Shown: piece after piece, positions 46,794 through 54,743 of the stretch | Numbering within the stretch: the stretch's first letter is position 1 | How the letters are laid out: each line of letters starts with the position of its first letter | Source of the DNA: Maricaulaceae bacterium | Lineage (GTDB): Bacteria; Pseudomonadota; Alphaproteobacteria; Caulobacterales; Maricaulaceae | Reading direction: 5' to 3' | Length of the DNA: 64,000 nt | Assembly (NCBI GenBank): GCA_026126205.1 | Contig: JAHCJP010000002.1 | Location: 124,001 to 188,000, forward strand | Position numbers and translations under genes: made by a program | The notes under the pieces: generated by a model | The model's database searches: none | What the model was told of the DNA's origin: nothing | The model's input: the letters and a program-made list of their open reading frames with translations, nothing else

Positions 46794-47667
46794 GGATTGC
46801 GTCGATCAAAGGGATGCGTGACCCCGGATTTGCGCCTTGCTCGGCAGCCTCCAGCAGGCGCGCGACATGAGTCAGCCATTCGTCTGGAAGCGGGCCGCTG
46901 ACGCTCTCCGGCAGGCCCGAAGCGTCACCGAAACGCCGCGAGTCAAGTAACGCGCCTGGAGACATGGCGTTCGATGCCGCACCCAACGCGCTAAGCACGG
47001 CGCAGTGCTCGTACAGAAAAGCTGCCGTCTCCTCATAGACGAACCCGGCGTCCGGTCCCGCCCCCCGTCTGTCGCTCAGCCCCACCCGGGCAGCCGCCGC
47101 CAGCAGGTGGTAGAATTCGTGAACATGCCCGCCAGCTTTCCACGTCTCCCGCGAAGCATCGTCCAGCTCACTCGTCTCCAAGTAGAAACGGAGCCTCCAG
47201 GCCTCGCCCGGGCGCCGCAGGCGCCACCCGGCGCGCGACAGGCGCACGCCGGGTTCAACGAGAATGATCGTGAACTCCGCCCGTGCATCCCGGCCGGGCC
47301 AGATTTCCGCCACGGCATAGGCTGCGGCGGCGGTGAGGCTTTCCGCATACCGCCCCGCGGCGGTGTCCATCGCCGGATCATCCGACAGGACCTGGACGGA
47401 AATCCCCCGGGCCCCGGCCTGCGCGGCGATGCGTTGCGGGTCCGGCGGCGGCGCAGTGCGACCGCCGATCACTGTTCCCGTCATGTAGAGCCGCGGTCCG
47501 CCGCCCAGCCGCGACTGCTCGTGCACCAGAACGAAGTCGTGCGTGATATCGGAACCCGTATACGGCGACTCCGCCACATATGGCGAGACAACATCGATGT
47601 CCCTGACACCCGAGCAGGCGGCAAGAACGCAAGAGAGGAACGCTGTGGCGGTCAGAGCAGGCCGCAT
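46504..47667 (-). CDS. Lipoprotein with HExxH (gluzincin-like) motif, paralog A
   Basis: Unknown 387-residue lipoprotein (lipobox LAAC, Cys18). The middle has HEFYH at 183-187, and E212/E213 lie 25-26 residues later (FVYEETAAFLYEHC). This layout fits a zinc metallopeptidase of the gluzincin type. The N-terminal half (TGTVIGGRTAPP ... EIWPGRDARAEFTIILVEPG) has no recognised fold. The C-terminal ~97 residues (IRLTLWSEISGGSWTIEAGT ... PRPRHAGPPPPDA, then an Ala/Glu/Asp tail) are almost identical to paralog B. Protease activity is inferred from the motif only. It follows B by 73 bp on the same strand. Confidence 0.75.
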   Translation of the reverse strand: MRPALTATAFLSCVLAACSGVRDIDVVSPYVAESPYTGSDITHDFVLVHEQSRLGGGPRLYMTGTVIGGRTAPPPDPQRIAAQAGARGISVQVLSDDPAMDTAAGRYAESLTAAAAYAVAEIWPGRDARAEFTIILVEPGVRLSRAGWRLRRPGEAWRLRFYLETSELDDASRETWKAGGHVHEFYHLLAAAARVGLSDRRGAGPDAGFVYEETAAFLYEHCAVLSALGAASNAMSPGALLDSRRFGDASGLPESVSGPLPDEWLTHVARLLEAAEQGANPGSRIPLIDAIRLTLWSEISGGSWTIEAGTPQAERLLEVCRRVAPDPFEVRALIEELAADGVDAPPLPPRPRHAGPPPPDAGADAAGTGAAEPEAGAQPDAAREDEA

Positions 47668-47740
47668 CAGCGCCCCCGCATAACACGCCCTGATTGAACT
47701 TTATTAGTAGGCCGGACGCAAGTTGATGATCCCGCCTAGC

Positions 47741-48034
47741 TCAGGCGGCGCCGTCTTCGGGGGCGGCGTCCGGTTGATCGCCAGCCTCTGGCTCGGCCGC
47801 GCCGGTCCCGGCGGCGCCAGTCTCCGCGTCCGGCGGCGGCGGGCCGGCATGGCGCGGGCGTGGCGGCAAGGGCGGGGCGTCGACGCCGTTCGACGCCAGC
47901 TCCTCGATCAGCGCCCGCACCTCGAACGGGTCCGGCGCCACGCGGCGGCAAACCTCCAGCAGCCGCTCCGCCTGCGGCGTGCCCGCCTCTATCGTCCACG
48001 ACCCGCCGGAAATCTCGGACCAGAGGGTGAGGCG
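47741..48034 (-). repeat. Near-identical 3' block, copy in paralog B
   Basis: Partner of the block at 46504-46793. Identity drops abruptly after the GGTGAGGCG at its right end (48026-48034), and GC content drops there too. This sharp border points to gene conversion or unequal recombination rather than uniform divergence of the two genes. Confidence 0.85.
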
Positions 48035-48976
48035 AATCCCAGCCACCGCTACCGCCATTCCGCCGAATCGACTCCCATCCGGATCCAGAAGCATCCCGTG
48101 CAAGTGGGTGACAAGATAATCCGGGAACGGAGCTGATACCGTTCTATCGATTTGCGATGGGCCGTCCGAAGCATAAATATCCACTTCCGATGCAGGCTCA
48201 CTATATACAGAAGCAACACCAAATTCATGAACAACAGAGCACTGTTGGTATAAAAAGGCGCTTATTTCTTCATAAAAGTATGCGGCGACAGACAAGTCCT
48301 GCGCCCTGGGGTCGCGCCTTCCCAGCCGATTTTCCGCCGCAAGTAAATGGTAGAGCTCATGAATGAAAGTGCTGGTTATTTCATTTGCTCTTGTTTCGGA
48401 ATATATTTCACGCGCTCGCCTGTAAAACCTTGGTATCCACGCGTCATCAAAGCCGCGCATTCTTCGTGTAAGTCTGGACACATCCACGTTATCGCCGACG
48501 AGGACTATTTCATATTCCACAGAGGTCGCGCGCCGTGGCCAGATCTCGCGTGTCACGAAATCCGCCGACGCCGCCAGTCTGCGCGCAAATACCTCTGCAG
48601 CTACATCGTCACTCGGATTATCTGTAAGGACAGTCACCGTTATGTCGCCCGAGCGCGCTTGAGCTCCGATGCGATCTGGGTCGGCGCCCATGCGTTCTCT
48701 ACCGGGCAGAATACTGCCCGTCAGATAGCGGTACGCTCCGCCGCGCTCGGAGACGGAAACGAAATGCGTATGCATGTGTTCAGAGGAAACGACATCGTCA
48801 TTATACGGCAGGCGGATTTGAGGTTCGTTCCTCATTGCACAACCGGCGATAGCGCCCGGCACGAGAGACAAGAGGACAATTGCGCGCAGCCCCGTGAAGC
48901 CCACCCTGAAGAGGCGGCTTCCCCGCAGGGTGGGCCGGGGTATTATTCGATGCATGCCGATTGATCGCCCTGACAT
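47741..48976 (-). CDS. Lipoprotein with HExxH (gluzincin-like) motif, paralog B
   Basis: Unknown lipoprotein, 411 residues from the ATG at 48976; an ATG at 48955 is also possible. GGAGG abuts the first ATG directly, so the start is uncertain. The lipobox is IAGC (Cys46 from 48976). HELYH is at 206-210 and E236/E237 follow (YFYEEISAFLYQQC), the same layout as paralog A. The N-terminal half (about 60-200) is alignable with A but strongly diverged. Its DNA (48035-48950) is clearly less GC-rich than the neighbourhood. The C-terminal block is nearly identical to A. The 5' end overlaps the frameshifted lipoprotein gene upstream. Confidence 0.73.
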   Translation of the reverse strand: MSGRSIGMHRIIPRPTLRGSRLFRVGFTGLRAIVLLSLVPGAIAGCAMRNEPQIRLPYNDDVVSSEHMHTHFVSVSERGGAYRYLTGSILPGRERMGADPDRIGAQARSGDITVTVLTDNPSDDVAAEVFARRLAASADFVTREIWPRRATSVEYEIVLVGDNVDVSRLTRRMRGFDDAWIPRFYRRAREIYSETRANEITSTFIHELYHLLAAENRLGRRDPRAQDLSVAAYFYEEISAFLYQQCSVVHEFGVASVYSEPASEVDIYASDGPSQIDRTVSAPFPDYLVTHLHGMLLDPDGSRFGGMAVAVAGIRLTLWSEISGGSWTIEAGTPQAERLLEVCRRVAPDPFEVRALIEELASNGVDAPPLPPRPRHAGPPPPDAETGAAGTGAAEPEAGDQPDAAPEDGAA

Positions 48977-49511
48977 CCTCCGGCGCCGCCTTGTGTCCAG
49001 ACCTCGGCTGTAACCCCGAGCGTTGTAGAGTCATACCGAAACTCGGCCATGAGTATATTCACCCCTGGTTGCGGTTGCACGAGAAACTCTACGGTTTCAA
49101 AGTCAAGCGAATCTACATTTTGCGGTAGCTGCTGCAACCACTGGGATGCGGCGTATGCATCATCAATGACGGCCACCGAGCCATTTCGGGTCCACGGGAA
49201 ACTCGCAAGCGAAACAGGAATGCCACTGGCATCTCTGGCCGTTACCGAGAAATAGCCTTGAATCGGCAGGGATACATTTGAGTTTGAGTAATCAACGGCA
49301 ACCTGCGATGGGTTGCCAAGGATGGGGGGATTCGGATTCTCATCCAAATTTTACAATCCCGTGGCGCAAACGGATCCATTATGTCAGGTTCCGGGCATTC
49401 TGAACCTATGTCTTTTATGTGCTCTGTAATTTCCTCTGGGCTGCATGCAAATAACATTAACCCCGACAAACAAACACCACCCATAAACGCAACTTTCCTC
49501 AAAACCGGCAT
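48943..49511 (-). pseudogene. Frameshifted lipoprotein gene upstream of the HExxH paralogs
   Basis: The first part starts at 49511 with GGGGAGG before the ATG: MPVLRKVAFMGGVCLSGLMLFAC (lipobox Cys23). It reads through CPEPDIMDPFAPRDCK in frame 0, then runs out of sense and stops at 49242. The natural continuation (DENPNPPILGNPSQVAVDYSNSN ... TQGGAGGCQGDQSACIE, stop at 48943) lies in another frame. Adding one A to the AAAA run at about 49351-49354 would join them as one protein of about 189 residues: ...PRDCKNLDENPNPP.... It could be a true frameshift mutation, an assembly error or a switchable tract. No family was recognised. Its 3' end overlaps paralog B. Confidence 0.6.
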
Positions 49512-49568
49512 CTCAGCCTCCCCGGCTTGGGCCGCGCCGCCTGGCGCGGCGGGTTGATGACGGTGAAG

Positions 49569-49599
49569 TTTACAATGTGAGGGTGTGTGTGTGTGTCAA
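49569..49599 (-). promoter_or_regulatory. Putative phase-variable promoter with (CA)7 spacer
   Basis: On the minus strand a perfect TTGACA (49599-49594) overlaps a tract of seven CA dinucleotides (49596-49583). The tract fills most of the spacer to a TGTAAA -10 candidate (49574-49569), giving 19 bp spacing. The ATG of the frameshifted lipoprotein is 58 bp further down. A hairpin in the leader, CCGCGCC-GCCT-GGCGCGG (49533-49550), lies between. Changing the tract by one unit would give 17 or 21 bp spacing. Confidence 0.5.
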
Positions 49600-49746
49600 C
49601 TCTGAAGTGGGCGTAGCGCGGTCCGCCACCTGTGGGCGCAGCTTTACATGGCGCCCGCATAAGCCCCCGGCGGCCTGCGCCGGGCCGGTCCCGGCGGAAT
49701 CGGTTCCGCTCCGGATTTTCCACGGATCGCGCAGCCGCCCCGCGCC

Positions 49747-50670
49747 CTACGCCGCCGGCAGGCCGATCTCGCGCAGGCGCTGGTTCAGGAATTCCCCGGC
49801 GGTGACCGGCGGCGGCGGGGGCCCGGCGTGCAGGCAGGAGGGCGGGCATTCCAGCACCACGTCCGAGCGCGGCTGCAGGAAGAAGGGCATGGAATAGCGG
49901 CTGACATTCGGGCCGGCCGGATTGACCACGCGATGGGTGGTGGCCGGGATCACGCCATTGGTCAGCCGCGCCATCATGTCGCCGCTGTCGACGATCAGAT
50001 GCCCGCGCGCCCCGGTCACCGGCAGCCAGCGGCCGTCGCGGTCCAGCAGCTCCAGCCCCGGCCCCTCCGCCGCCACCAGCAGGGTGATCAGGTTGATGTC
50101 CTCGTGCGCGGCGGCGCGCACGCAGCGCGGGTCGGCGCCCTCCGGCACCGGCGGATAGTGCAGCAGGCGCAGCAGCGACGTGCCGCCGCGCACCCGCGGC
50201 TCGAAATACTCCGTCTCCAGCGCCAGCCCCTCGGCCACGGCCCGCAGCACCTGGCGCCCGGCGCCGAACAGCCGGCCGAACAGCGCGGTGAAGGTGTCGC
50301 GGAACCCCTCCGGCGCGTCCGGCCAGACATTGGGATGCTCGGCCGGCCCGTCCGGGCCGTCGTCATGGCCGATCTGCCAGAACTCCTTCAGGTCCGGGGC
50401 GTCATGGTCCTTCGCATGCTCGACGCCGAAGGGCGTGTAGCCGCGCAGCGCCCCGGCGTAGCGGCGTTTCTCCGCCTCCGGCAGGGCGAAGAAGGCGGCG
50501 GACCTGGCGTAGCTGGCGTCCAGCAGCGCCGTATCGACGCCGTGGCCGGACAGGGTGAAGAAGCCATAGCGCTTCAGCCCCTCCATCAGCCGCGCCACGA
50601 AACCGGCGCGGCGGGCGGGATCGCCCGCGGTGAAATCGGCGAGGTCGAGATGCGCGATCGGCGCGCTCAT
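49747..50670 (-). CDS. Isopenicillin-N-synthase-like 2-oxoglutarate/Fe(II) oxygenase
   Basis: This 307-residue cytoplasmic protein has the N-terminal DIOX_N region (LDLADFTAGDPARRAGFVARL ... GFFTLSGHGVD) and the double-stranded beta-helix core. The iron ligands are H189 and D191 (AAHEDINLITLL) and H246 (TTHRVVNP). The 2OG-binding pair is R258/S260 (SRYSMPFF). The substrate is unknown. The start overlaps the ribokinase stop (ATGA), so it belongs to the nucleoside hydrolase-ribokinase operon. Confidence 0.9.
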   Translation of the reverse strand: MSAPIAHLDLADFTAGDPARRAGFVARLMEGLKRYGFFTLSGHGVDTALLDASYARSAAFFALPEAEKRRYAGALRGYTPFGVEHAKDHDAPDLKEFWQIGHDDGPDGPAEHPNVWPDAPEGFRDTFTALFGRLFGAGRQVLRAVAEGLALETEYFEPRVRGGTSLLRLLHYPPVPEGADPRCVRAAAHEDINLITLLVAAEGPGLELLDRDGRWLPVTGARGHLIVDSGDMMARLTNGVIPATTHRVVNPAGPNVSRYSMPFFLQPRSDVVLECPPSCLHAGPPPPPVTAGEFLNQRLREIGLPAA

Positions 50671-51539
50671 GGCCTGCTGTCTCCCGCCGCGAGGACTGCG
50701 TCAACATCGGCGCGCCGGGGCAGCGCCGGCTGCGCGCCGTGTTTCGCCGCCGCCAGCGCCCCGGCGGCGCAGGCGAAGGCCAGCGCCCGCGGCGGCTCCC
50801 GGCCCTCCAGCAGCGCCACGGTCAGCGCGGCGGCGAAGGCGTCTCCGGCCCCGGTGGCGTCCACGGCCGTCACCTTCGGCGGCGCGGCGCGGGCGATCTC
50901 CACCCCGTCGCGGTAGAGGATCGCGCCCTTCGCGCCCAGCGTCACCGCCGTCAGCCCGCCGGCGGCGAACAGCCGCTCCCGCCCATAGGCCTGCGCCTCG
51001 CCCTCGTTGACGATCAGCAGACCGGCGCGGGCCAGCAAATCCGACGGAACATCCACGGCCGGGGCGAGGTTCAGGGCGACGAGGCCGCTGGTCCGCCGCG
51101 CCGCCTCCGCCACGGTTTCGGCCGGGATCTCGAGCTGGGCCAGCAGCGCGCCCTCGATCCGCTGCGGCAGCCGGTCCGGCGTCATCCGCGCATTGGCGCC
51201 GGGGGCGACGACGATCTGGTTCTCGCCCGCCCCGTCGACGGCGATCAGGGCGACGCCGGTGGGCGCGTCCGCCAGCGCCGCGCAGCCGGCCAGGTCCACG
51301 CCCTCGGCGCGCAGCAGCGCCAGCGCCGCCGGCGCATGATCGTCCGTCCCGGTGCAGGCCAGCAGCGCTGCGTCCGCCCCCAGCCGCCGCGCCGCCAGCG
51401 CCTGGTTGGCGCCCTTGCCGCCGGGATGGCGGGCGAAATCCCCGCCCAGCACGGTCTCGCCCGGGGCCGGCAGGCGGGGCGCGCGGGCGGCGAGGTCGAG
51501 ATTGACCGACCCGGCGACGGTGAGTTTCGGCGCGCTCAT
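50667..51539 (-). CDS. rbsK: Ribokinase-type PfkB sugar kinase
   Basis: From the ATG at 51539 the protein has 290 residues. PfkB signature 1 is GGDFARHPGGKGANQALAARRLG, and signature 2 with the catalytic Asp is VDATGAGDAFAAAL. 'GSVNLDLAARAPRLPAPGET' is the ribokinase N-terminus. It would phosphorylate ribose released by the nucleoside hydrolase encoded just upstream. Both ends overlap neighbours by ATGA, giving a tightly coupled operon. Confidence 0.9.
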   Translation of the reverse strand: MSAPKLTVAGSVNLDLAARAPRLPAPGETVLGGDFARHPGGKGANQALAARRLGADAALLACTGTDDHAPAALALLRAEGVDLAGCAALADAPTGVALIAVDGAGENQIVVAPGANARMTPDRLPQRIEGALLAQLEIPAETVAEAARRTSGLVALNLAPAVDVPSDLLARAGLLIVNEGEAQAYGRERLFAAGGLTAVTLGAKGAILYRDGVEIARAAPPKVTAVDATGAGDAFAAALTVALLEGREPPRALAFACAAGALAAAKHGAQPALPRRADVDAVLAAGDSRP

Positions 51540-52480
51540 AACCGCGTCATCCTTTCCAGGATCAGGCTGAACGCCGCTTCGGCGTCGACCCCGTCCACCC
51601 AGACCGCGTTCGCCGGACGCTCCGGCCCCGGCGGCGAGACGCCGGCGTGACCGCGCATCGCCTCCGGCGCCGTCAGCAGCGCGACATGCGCCGGGCGGAC
51701 GGCGAACAGCTCCGGCCGCAGAAGATACGCGATCACGCACGGGTCGTGCAGGGCCGCGCCCTCGGCGCCATAGACCGCGCCATAGACGGCGTTGACATGG
51801 CCGATCATCGCGGCGGCGGCGCGGGTGACCGGCGTGTCCGCGGCGTGCAGCCGCGCCATGCGCGCCGCCGTGCAGCGCAGTTGCAGGGTCACGTCCAGTC
51901 CCAGAACGGTCAGTTTCAGGCCGCTCTGCATCACCGTCTGCGCCGCGTGCGGGTCGGCGTAGAAATTGAACTCGGCCTTCGGGGTGATGTTGCCGCCCGC
52001 CGCGTCCGCCCCGCCCATCAGCACCAGCTCGCGGACGCCGCGGGCGATCTCCGGCGCCCGGCGCAGCGCGGTGGCGATATTGGTCAGCGGCCCGGTGGGC
52101 GCCAGCGTCACTGAGGCCTCCGGCGCGCGGCGCAGCGTATCGATGATGAAATCCACCGCGTGCGCGTCCTGCAGCGGCCGGGCGGGTTCGGGTAGCGCCG
52201 CGTTCCCCAGCCCGGTTTCGCCGTGGATATGGTCGGCGAAGGCCGGCGCGACCCGCAGCGGCCGGTCGCAACCCCGGAACACCGGAACGTCCACGCGCCC
52301 GGCCAGCGCCGCGGCGCACAGCGCGTTTCGCGCGCAGACCTCGACCGGCACGTTGCCGGCGACGGTGGTGACGCCCAGCAGCTCGAACTCCGGAGAGGCG
52401 AAGGCGGCGAACAGGGCGATGCAGTCGTCCACCCCGGGGTCGCAATCAATGATCAAAGGGCGGGGCGAAGGTAGGGCCAA
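51536..52480 (-). CDS. Inosine-uridine preferring nucleoside hydrolase
   Basis: Cleaves the N-glycosidic bond of nucleosides to base and ribose. It has 314 residues. The Ca2+-binding motif is IIDCDPGVDDCIALF (D12, D14, D18, D19), with 'VTTVAGNVPVEVCARNAL', 'LAPTGPLTNIATALRR', 'LMGGADAAGGNITPKAEFNFYADPHAA' and a C-terminal 'HDPCVIAYLL'. The start is a TTG at 52480 without a good Shine-Dalgarno sequence; a later TTG about 24 bases downstream is possible. It is the first gene of the salvage operon. Confidence 0.9.
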   Translation of the reverse strand: MALPSPRPLIIDCDPGVDDCIALFAAFASPEFELLGVTTVAGNVPVEVCARNALCAAALAGRVDVPVFRGCDRPLRVAPAFADHIHGETGLGNAALPEPARPLQDAHAVDFIIDTLRRAPEASVTLAPTGPLTNIATALRRAPEIARGVRELVLMGGADAAGGNITPKAEFNFYADPHAAQTVMQSGLKLTVLGLDVTLQLRCTAARMARLHAADTPVTRAAAAMIGHVNAVYGAVYGAEGAALHDPCVIAYLLRPELFAVRPAHVALLTAPEAMRGHAGVSPPGPERPANAVWVDGVDAEAAFSLILERMTRL

Positions 52481-52545
52481 GGGTGGTTCTTGAGGGCTGC
52501 AGAGTGGATGGAGACACTAGCGCAGAGCGCCCCATCCGGAAACGC

Positions 52546-52568
52546 AAAAGCCCGGCGCGGGGCCGGGC
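52546..52568 (-). terminator. Rho-independent terminator after tRNA-Leu
   Basis: A stem GCCCGGC (52550-52556) and GCCGGGC (52562-52568) with a 5-base loop is followed on the minus strand by TTTTGC. It starts 16 bp after the tRNA. Confidence 0.75.
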
Positions 52569-52584
52569 CTGGTGTGTCTGGATA

Positions 52585-52671
<87 letters not shown>

Positions 52672-52737
52672 AGGCAAGCGAGCGGGCGAGATACGGCGCC
52701 CGCGCCCGCCCTGTCAACGCGCGCGTCAGCGCGGGGC

Positions 52738-53085
52738 TCACAATATCGCCAGCACCGCCTCCGGCGGGCGGCCCAGCGCCGCCTCGCCGCGGGCGAACAC
52801 CACCGGGCGCTCGATCAGTTTCGGATGCTTCGCCATCGCGGCCACCAGGGCGGCCTCGCTGGTCACCTCCTTCAGGCCGAGGGCCTTGTATTCCTCCTCG
52901 CCGGTGCGCATCAGCCCGCGGGCGCTGGCGAGGCCGAGCGCCTTCACCGCGGCGCGGATCTCGGCTTCGGAAGGGGCGTCGTCCAGATACAGGCGCACGG
53001 CCGGCTTCAGGCCGCGCCCCTCCAGCAGCGCCAGCGTCTGGCGGGATTTGGAGCAGCGCGGATTGTGCCAGATGGTCAGGGACAT
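52738..53085 (-). CDS. ArsC-family arsenate reductase-like protein
   Basis: This 115-residue thioredoxin-fold protein has the signature TIWHNPRCSKSRQTLALLE (Cys11) and the conserved RPVVF near the C-terminus, with 'LYLDDAPSEAEIRAAVKALG' between. It matches the glutaredoxin-linked ArsC/YfgD group. It could reduce arsenate with glutaredoxin, but no arsenic operon (arsB, arsR) is nearby, so a role as a YfgD-type protein of unknown function is possible. Confidence 0.85.
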   Translation of the reverse strand: MSLTIWHNPRCSKSRQTLALLEGRGLKPAVRLYLDDAPSEAEIRAAVKALGLASARGLMRTGEEEYKALGLKEVTSEAALVAAMAKHPKLIERPVVFARGEAALGRPPEAVLAIL

Positions 53086-53151
53086 GGAGGGACCTCACGG
53101 AATTGCAAAACGCCGGTTCGCGCGGCGTTGTTTAACGGCTATATCCGCGTC

Positions 53152-54021
53152 ATGCCACTCGCGCTCGTGCTGTCCAGCCATGTCGCCGGCTCCCGCGTCG
53201 GCGGGGGCGTGAGCGTCTCGACGCTGCAGGCGCGAGGCGTCGACGCCGCCTTCTGCCCCACGGTGCTGTTCGGCCGCCATCCCGGCTGGGGCGCGCCCGG
53301 CGGCGCGGCTGTCGGCGACGACATGTTCGCCGGCCAGCTTGAAGGCGTGGCGGCGCACGGGCTTTACCAACTGACCGACGCGGTGCTGACCGGATATTTC
53401 GCCAGCGCCGCGCAGGTGGAGATTGCGGCGCAGGCGATAGACGACGTGCGCGCCGCCCACCCGCGCGAACGCGAGGGCAGCAAAGCCTTCCTGTCCGCGC
53501 CGCTGGTCATGGTCGACCCGATTCTCGGCGACGAGCCGCACGGGCTGTATGTGAAGCCGGAAGTCGCCGCGGCGGTTAAAACCCTGCTGGTCCCGCGGGC
53601 GGACATCCTGGCCCCCAACGCCTTCGAGCTGGGCTGGCTGTCCGGGCGCAGCGTGACGGACGCCGGATCGGCGCTGGCCGCCGCCCGCGCGCTGGGGCGG
53701 CCGGTTCTGGCCTCGTCCATCCCCTGCGGCGATGAGATCGGCGTGCTGTACGCGGACGCGGATTCGGCCTGGCTGGTTCGCCATGCGCGTTTCGAGGGCG
53801 TGCCGAACGGAACCGGCGATTTTCTCGCCGCCGCCTTCCTGGCGGCGCGGATATATGGTGAGGCCCCGCGCGCGGCGCTGGAATCCGCGGCCTCCGCCGT
53901 CGCCGAAACCGCCCGCAAGGCGGTGGGATGGGGATCGTTCGAACTGCCGGACATCTCCGCCCGCGCCGCCCTGACCGCGCCGCAAACGCGGCTCAAGGCC
54001 GGGGCGTTTCCGCCACGCTGA
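53152..54021 (+). CDS. pdxY: Pyridoxal kinase PdxY-type
   Basis: Phosphorylates pyridoxal to PLP (B6 salvage). From the ATG at 53152 the protein has 289 residues. Segments: ALVLSSHVAGSRVGGGVSVSTLQARGVDAAFCPTVLFGRHPGWG, VMVDPILGDEPHGLYVKPEVA, 'ADILAPNAFELGWLSG' and the catalytic 'GVPNGTGDFLAAAFLAA' near the C-terminus. The family is in the ribokinase superfamily; PdxK is an alternative. It heads a run of plus-strand genes but is separate from the next by 57 bp. Confidence 0.9.
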   Translation: MPLALVLSSHVAGSRVGGGVSVSTLQARGVDAAFCPTVLFGRHPGWGAPGGAAVGDDMFAGQLEGVAAHGLYQLTDAVLTGYFASAAQVEIAAQAIDDVRAAHPREREGSKAFLSAPLVMVDPILGDEPHGLYVKPEVAAAVKTLLVPRADILAPNAFELGWLSGRSVTDAGSALAAARALGRPVLASSIPCGDEIGVLYADADSAWLVRHARFEGVPNGTGDFLAAAFLAARIYGEAPRAALESAASAVAETARKAVGWGSFELPDISARAALTAPQTRLKAGAFPPR

Positions 54022-54078
54022 TCCGAAAATGAACGCGCCCGCCTTGAGGGCGCCATGCTTGCATCCTAGCTGTTAAGG

Positions 54079-54711
54079 ATGACGAAGACCCTGCCCTCCG
54101 CCCTGCCGCTGTTCCCGCTTCCGGGGGCGATCCTGCTGCCCGGCGAAACGCTGCCGCTGAACGTGTTCGAGCCGCGCTATCTGAACATGGTCGACGACGC
54201 GCTGGCCGGGGCGCGCCTGATCGGCGTCGTGCAGACGCGCGACGGCGGAACCGCCGAGCGCCCCACGCTGGAAGCCATCGGCGGCGCCGGCCGCATCGTT
54301 TCGCACCGCGAAACGCCGGACGGGCGCTATCTGATCGAATTGGAGGGCGTCAGCCGGTTCCGCATCCTGGAGGAGCTTCCCGGCGCGCTGCCCTATCGCG
54401 TCTCCGAGGTGGATTACGAGCCCTTCGCCGCCGACCGCGCCCCGCCCGACGCCCTGCTGGGCGAGGACCGTGAGGGCCTGACCCGGCTGTTGCAGGGCTG
54501 GTTCTCGGCCGAGAAGATCGAGGCCGACTGGGAGTCGCTGACCGCCGCGCCGCTGGCGCGGGTGGTGGGGCGCGTCGCCATGGCCGCGCCGTTCGCGGCC
54601 AAGGAGAAGCAGGCGCTGCTGGAGGCCGAGGACGAGCGCGCGCGCCTCGCCCTGATGGCGGAGATCCTGTCGCGCAAGCTGGCCGAGGGCGCGGGCGGCC
54701 CGGCGAACTAG
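54079..54711 (+). CDS. Lon-protease substrate-binding domain protein
   Basis: This 210-residue protein carries only the N-terminal Lon (LAN/PUA-like) domain: LPLFPLPGAILLPGETLPLNVFEPRYLNMVDDAL, 'GVVQTRDGG' and 'GRYLIELEGVSRFRI'. The ATPase and protease domains of Lon are absent. The family is common in Alphaproteobacteria; its role is not known. Located upstream of a Trm112-like gene, a very common pairing in Alphaproteobacteria. Confidence 0.9.
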   Translation: MTKTLPSALPLFPLPGAILLPGETLPLNVFEPRYLNMVDDALAGARLIGVVQTRDGGTAERPTLEAIGGAGRIVSHRETPDGRYLIELEGVSRFRILEELPGALPYRVSEVDYEPFAADRAPPDALLGEDREGLTRLLQGWFSAEKIEADWESLTAAPLARVVGRVAMAAPFAAKEKQALLEAEDERARLALMAEILSRKLAEGAGGPAN

Positions 54712-54743
54712 ACCCGCCTTTCCACCCGCGCTAGGACAGGCGC

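Noticed and set aside
49345-49360. Programmed -1 ribosomal frameshift in the split lipoprotein gene
   Set aside because: The shift would need P-site AAA to re-pair with TAA; no proper X-XXY-YYZ heptamer or downstream stem was seen. A mutation or error is simpler.
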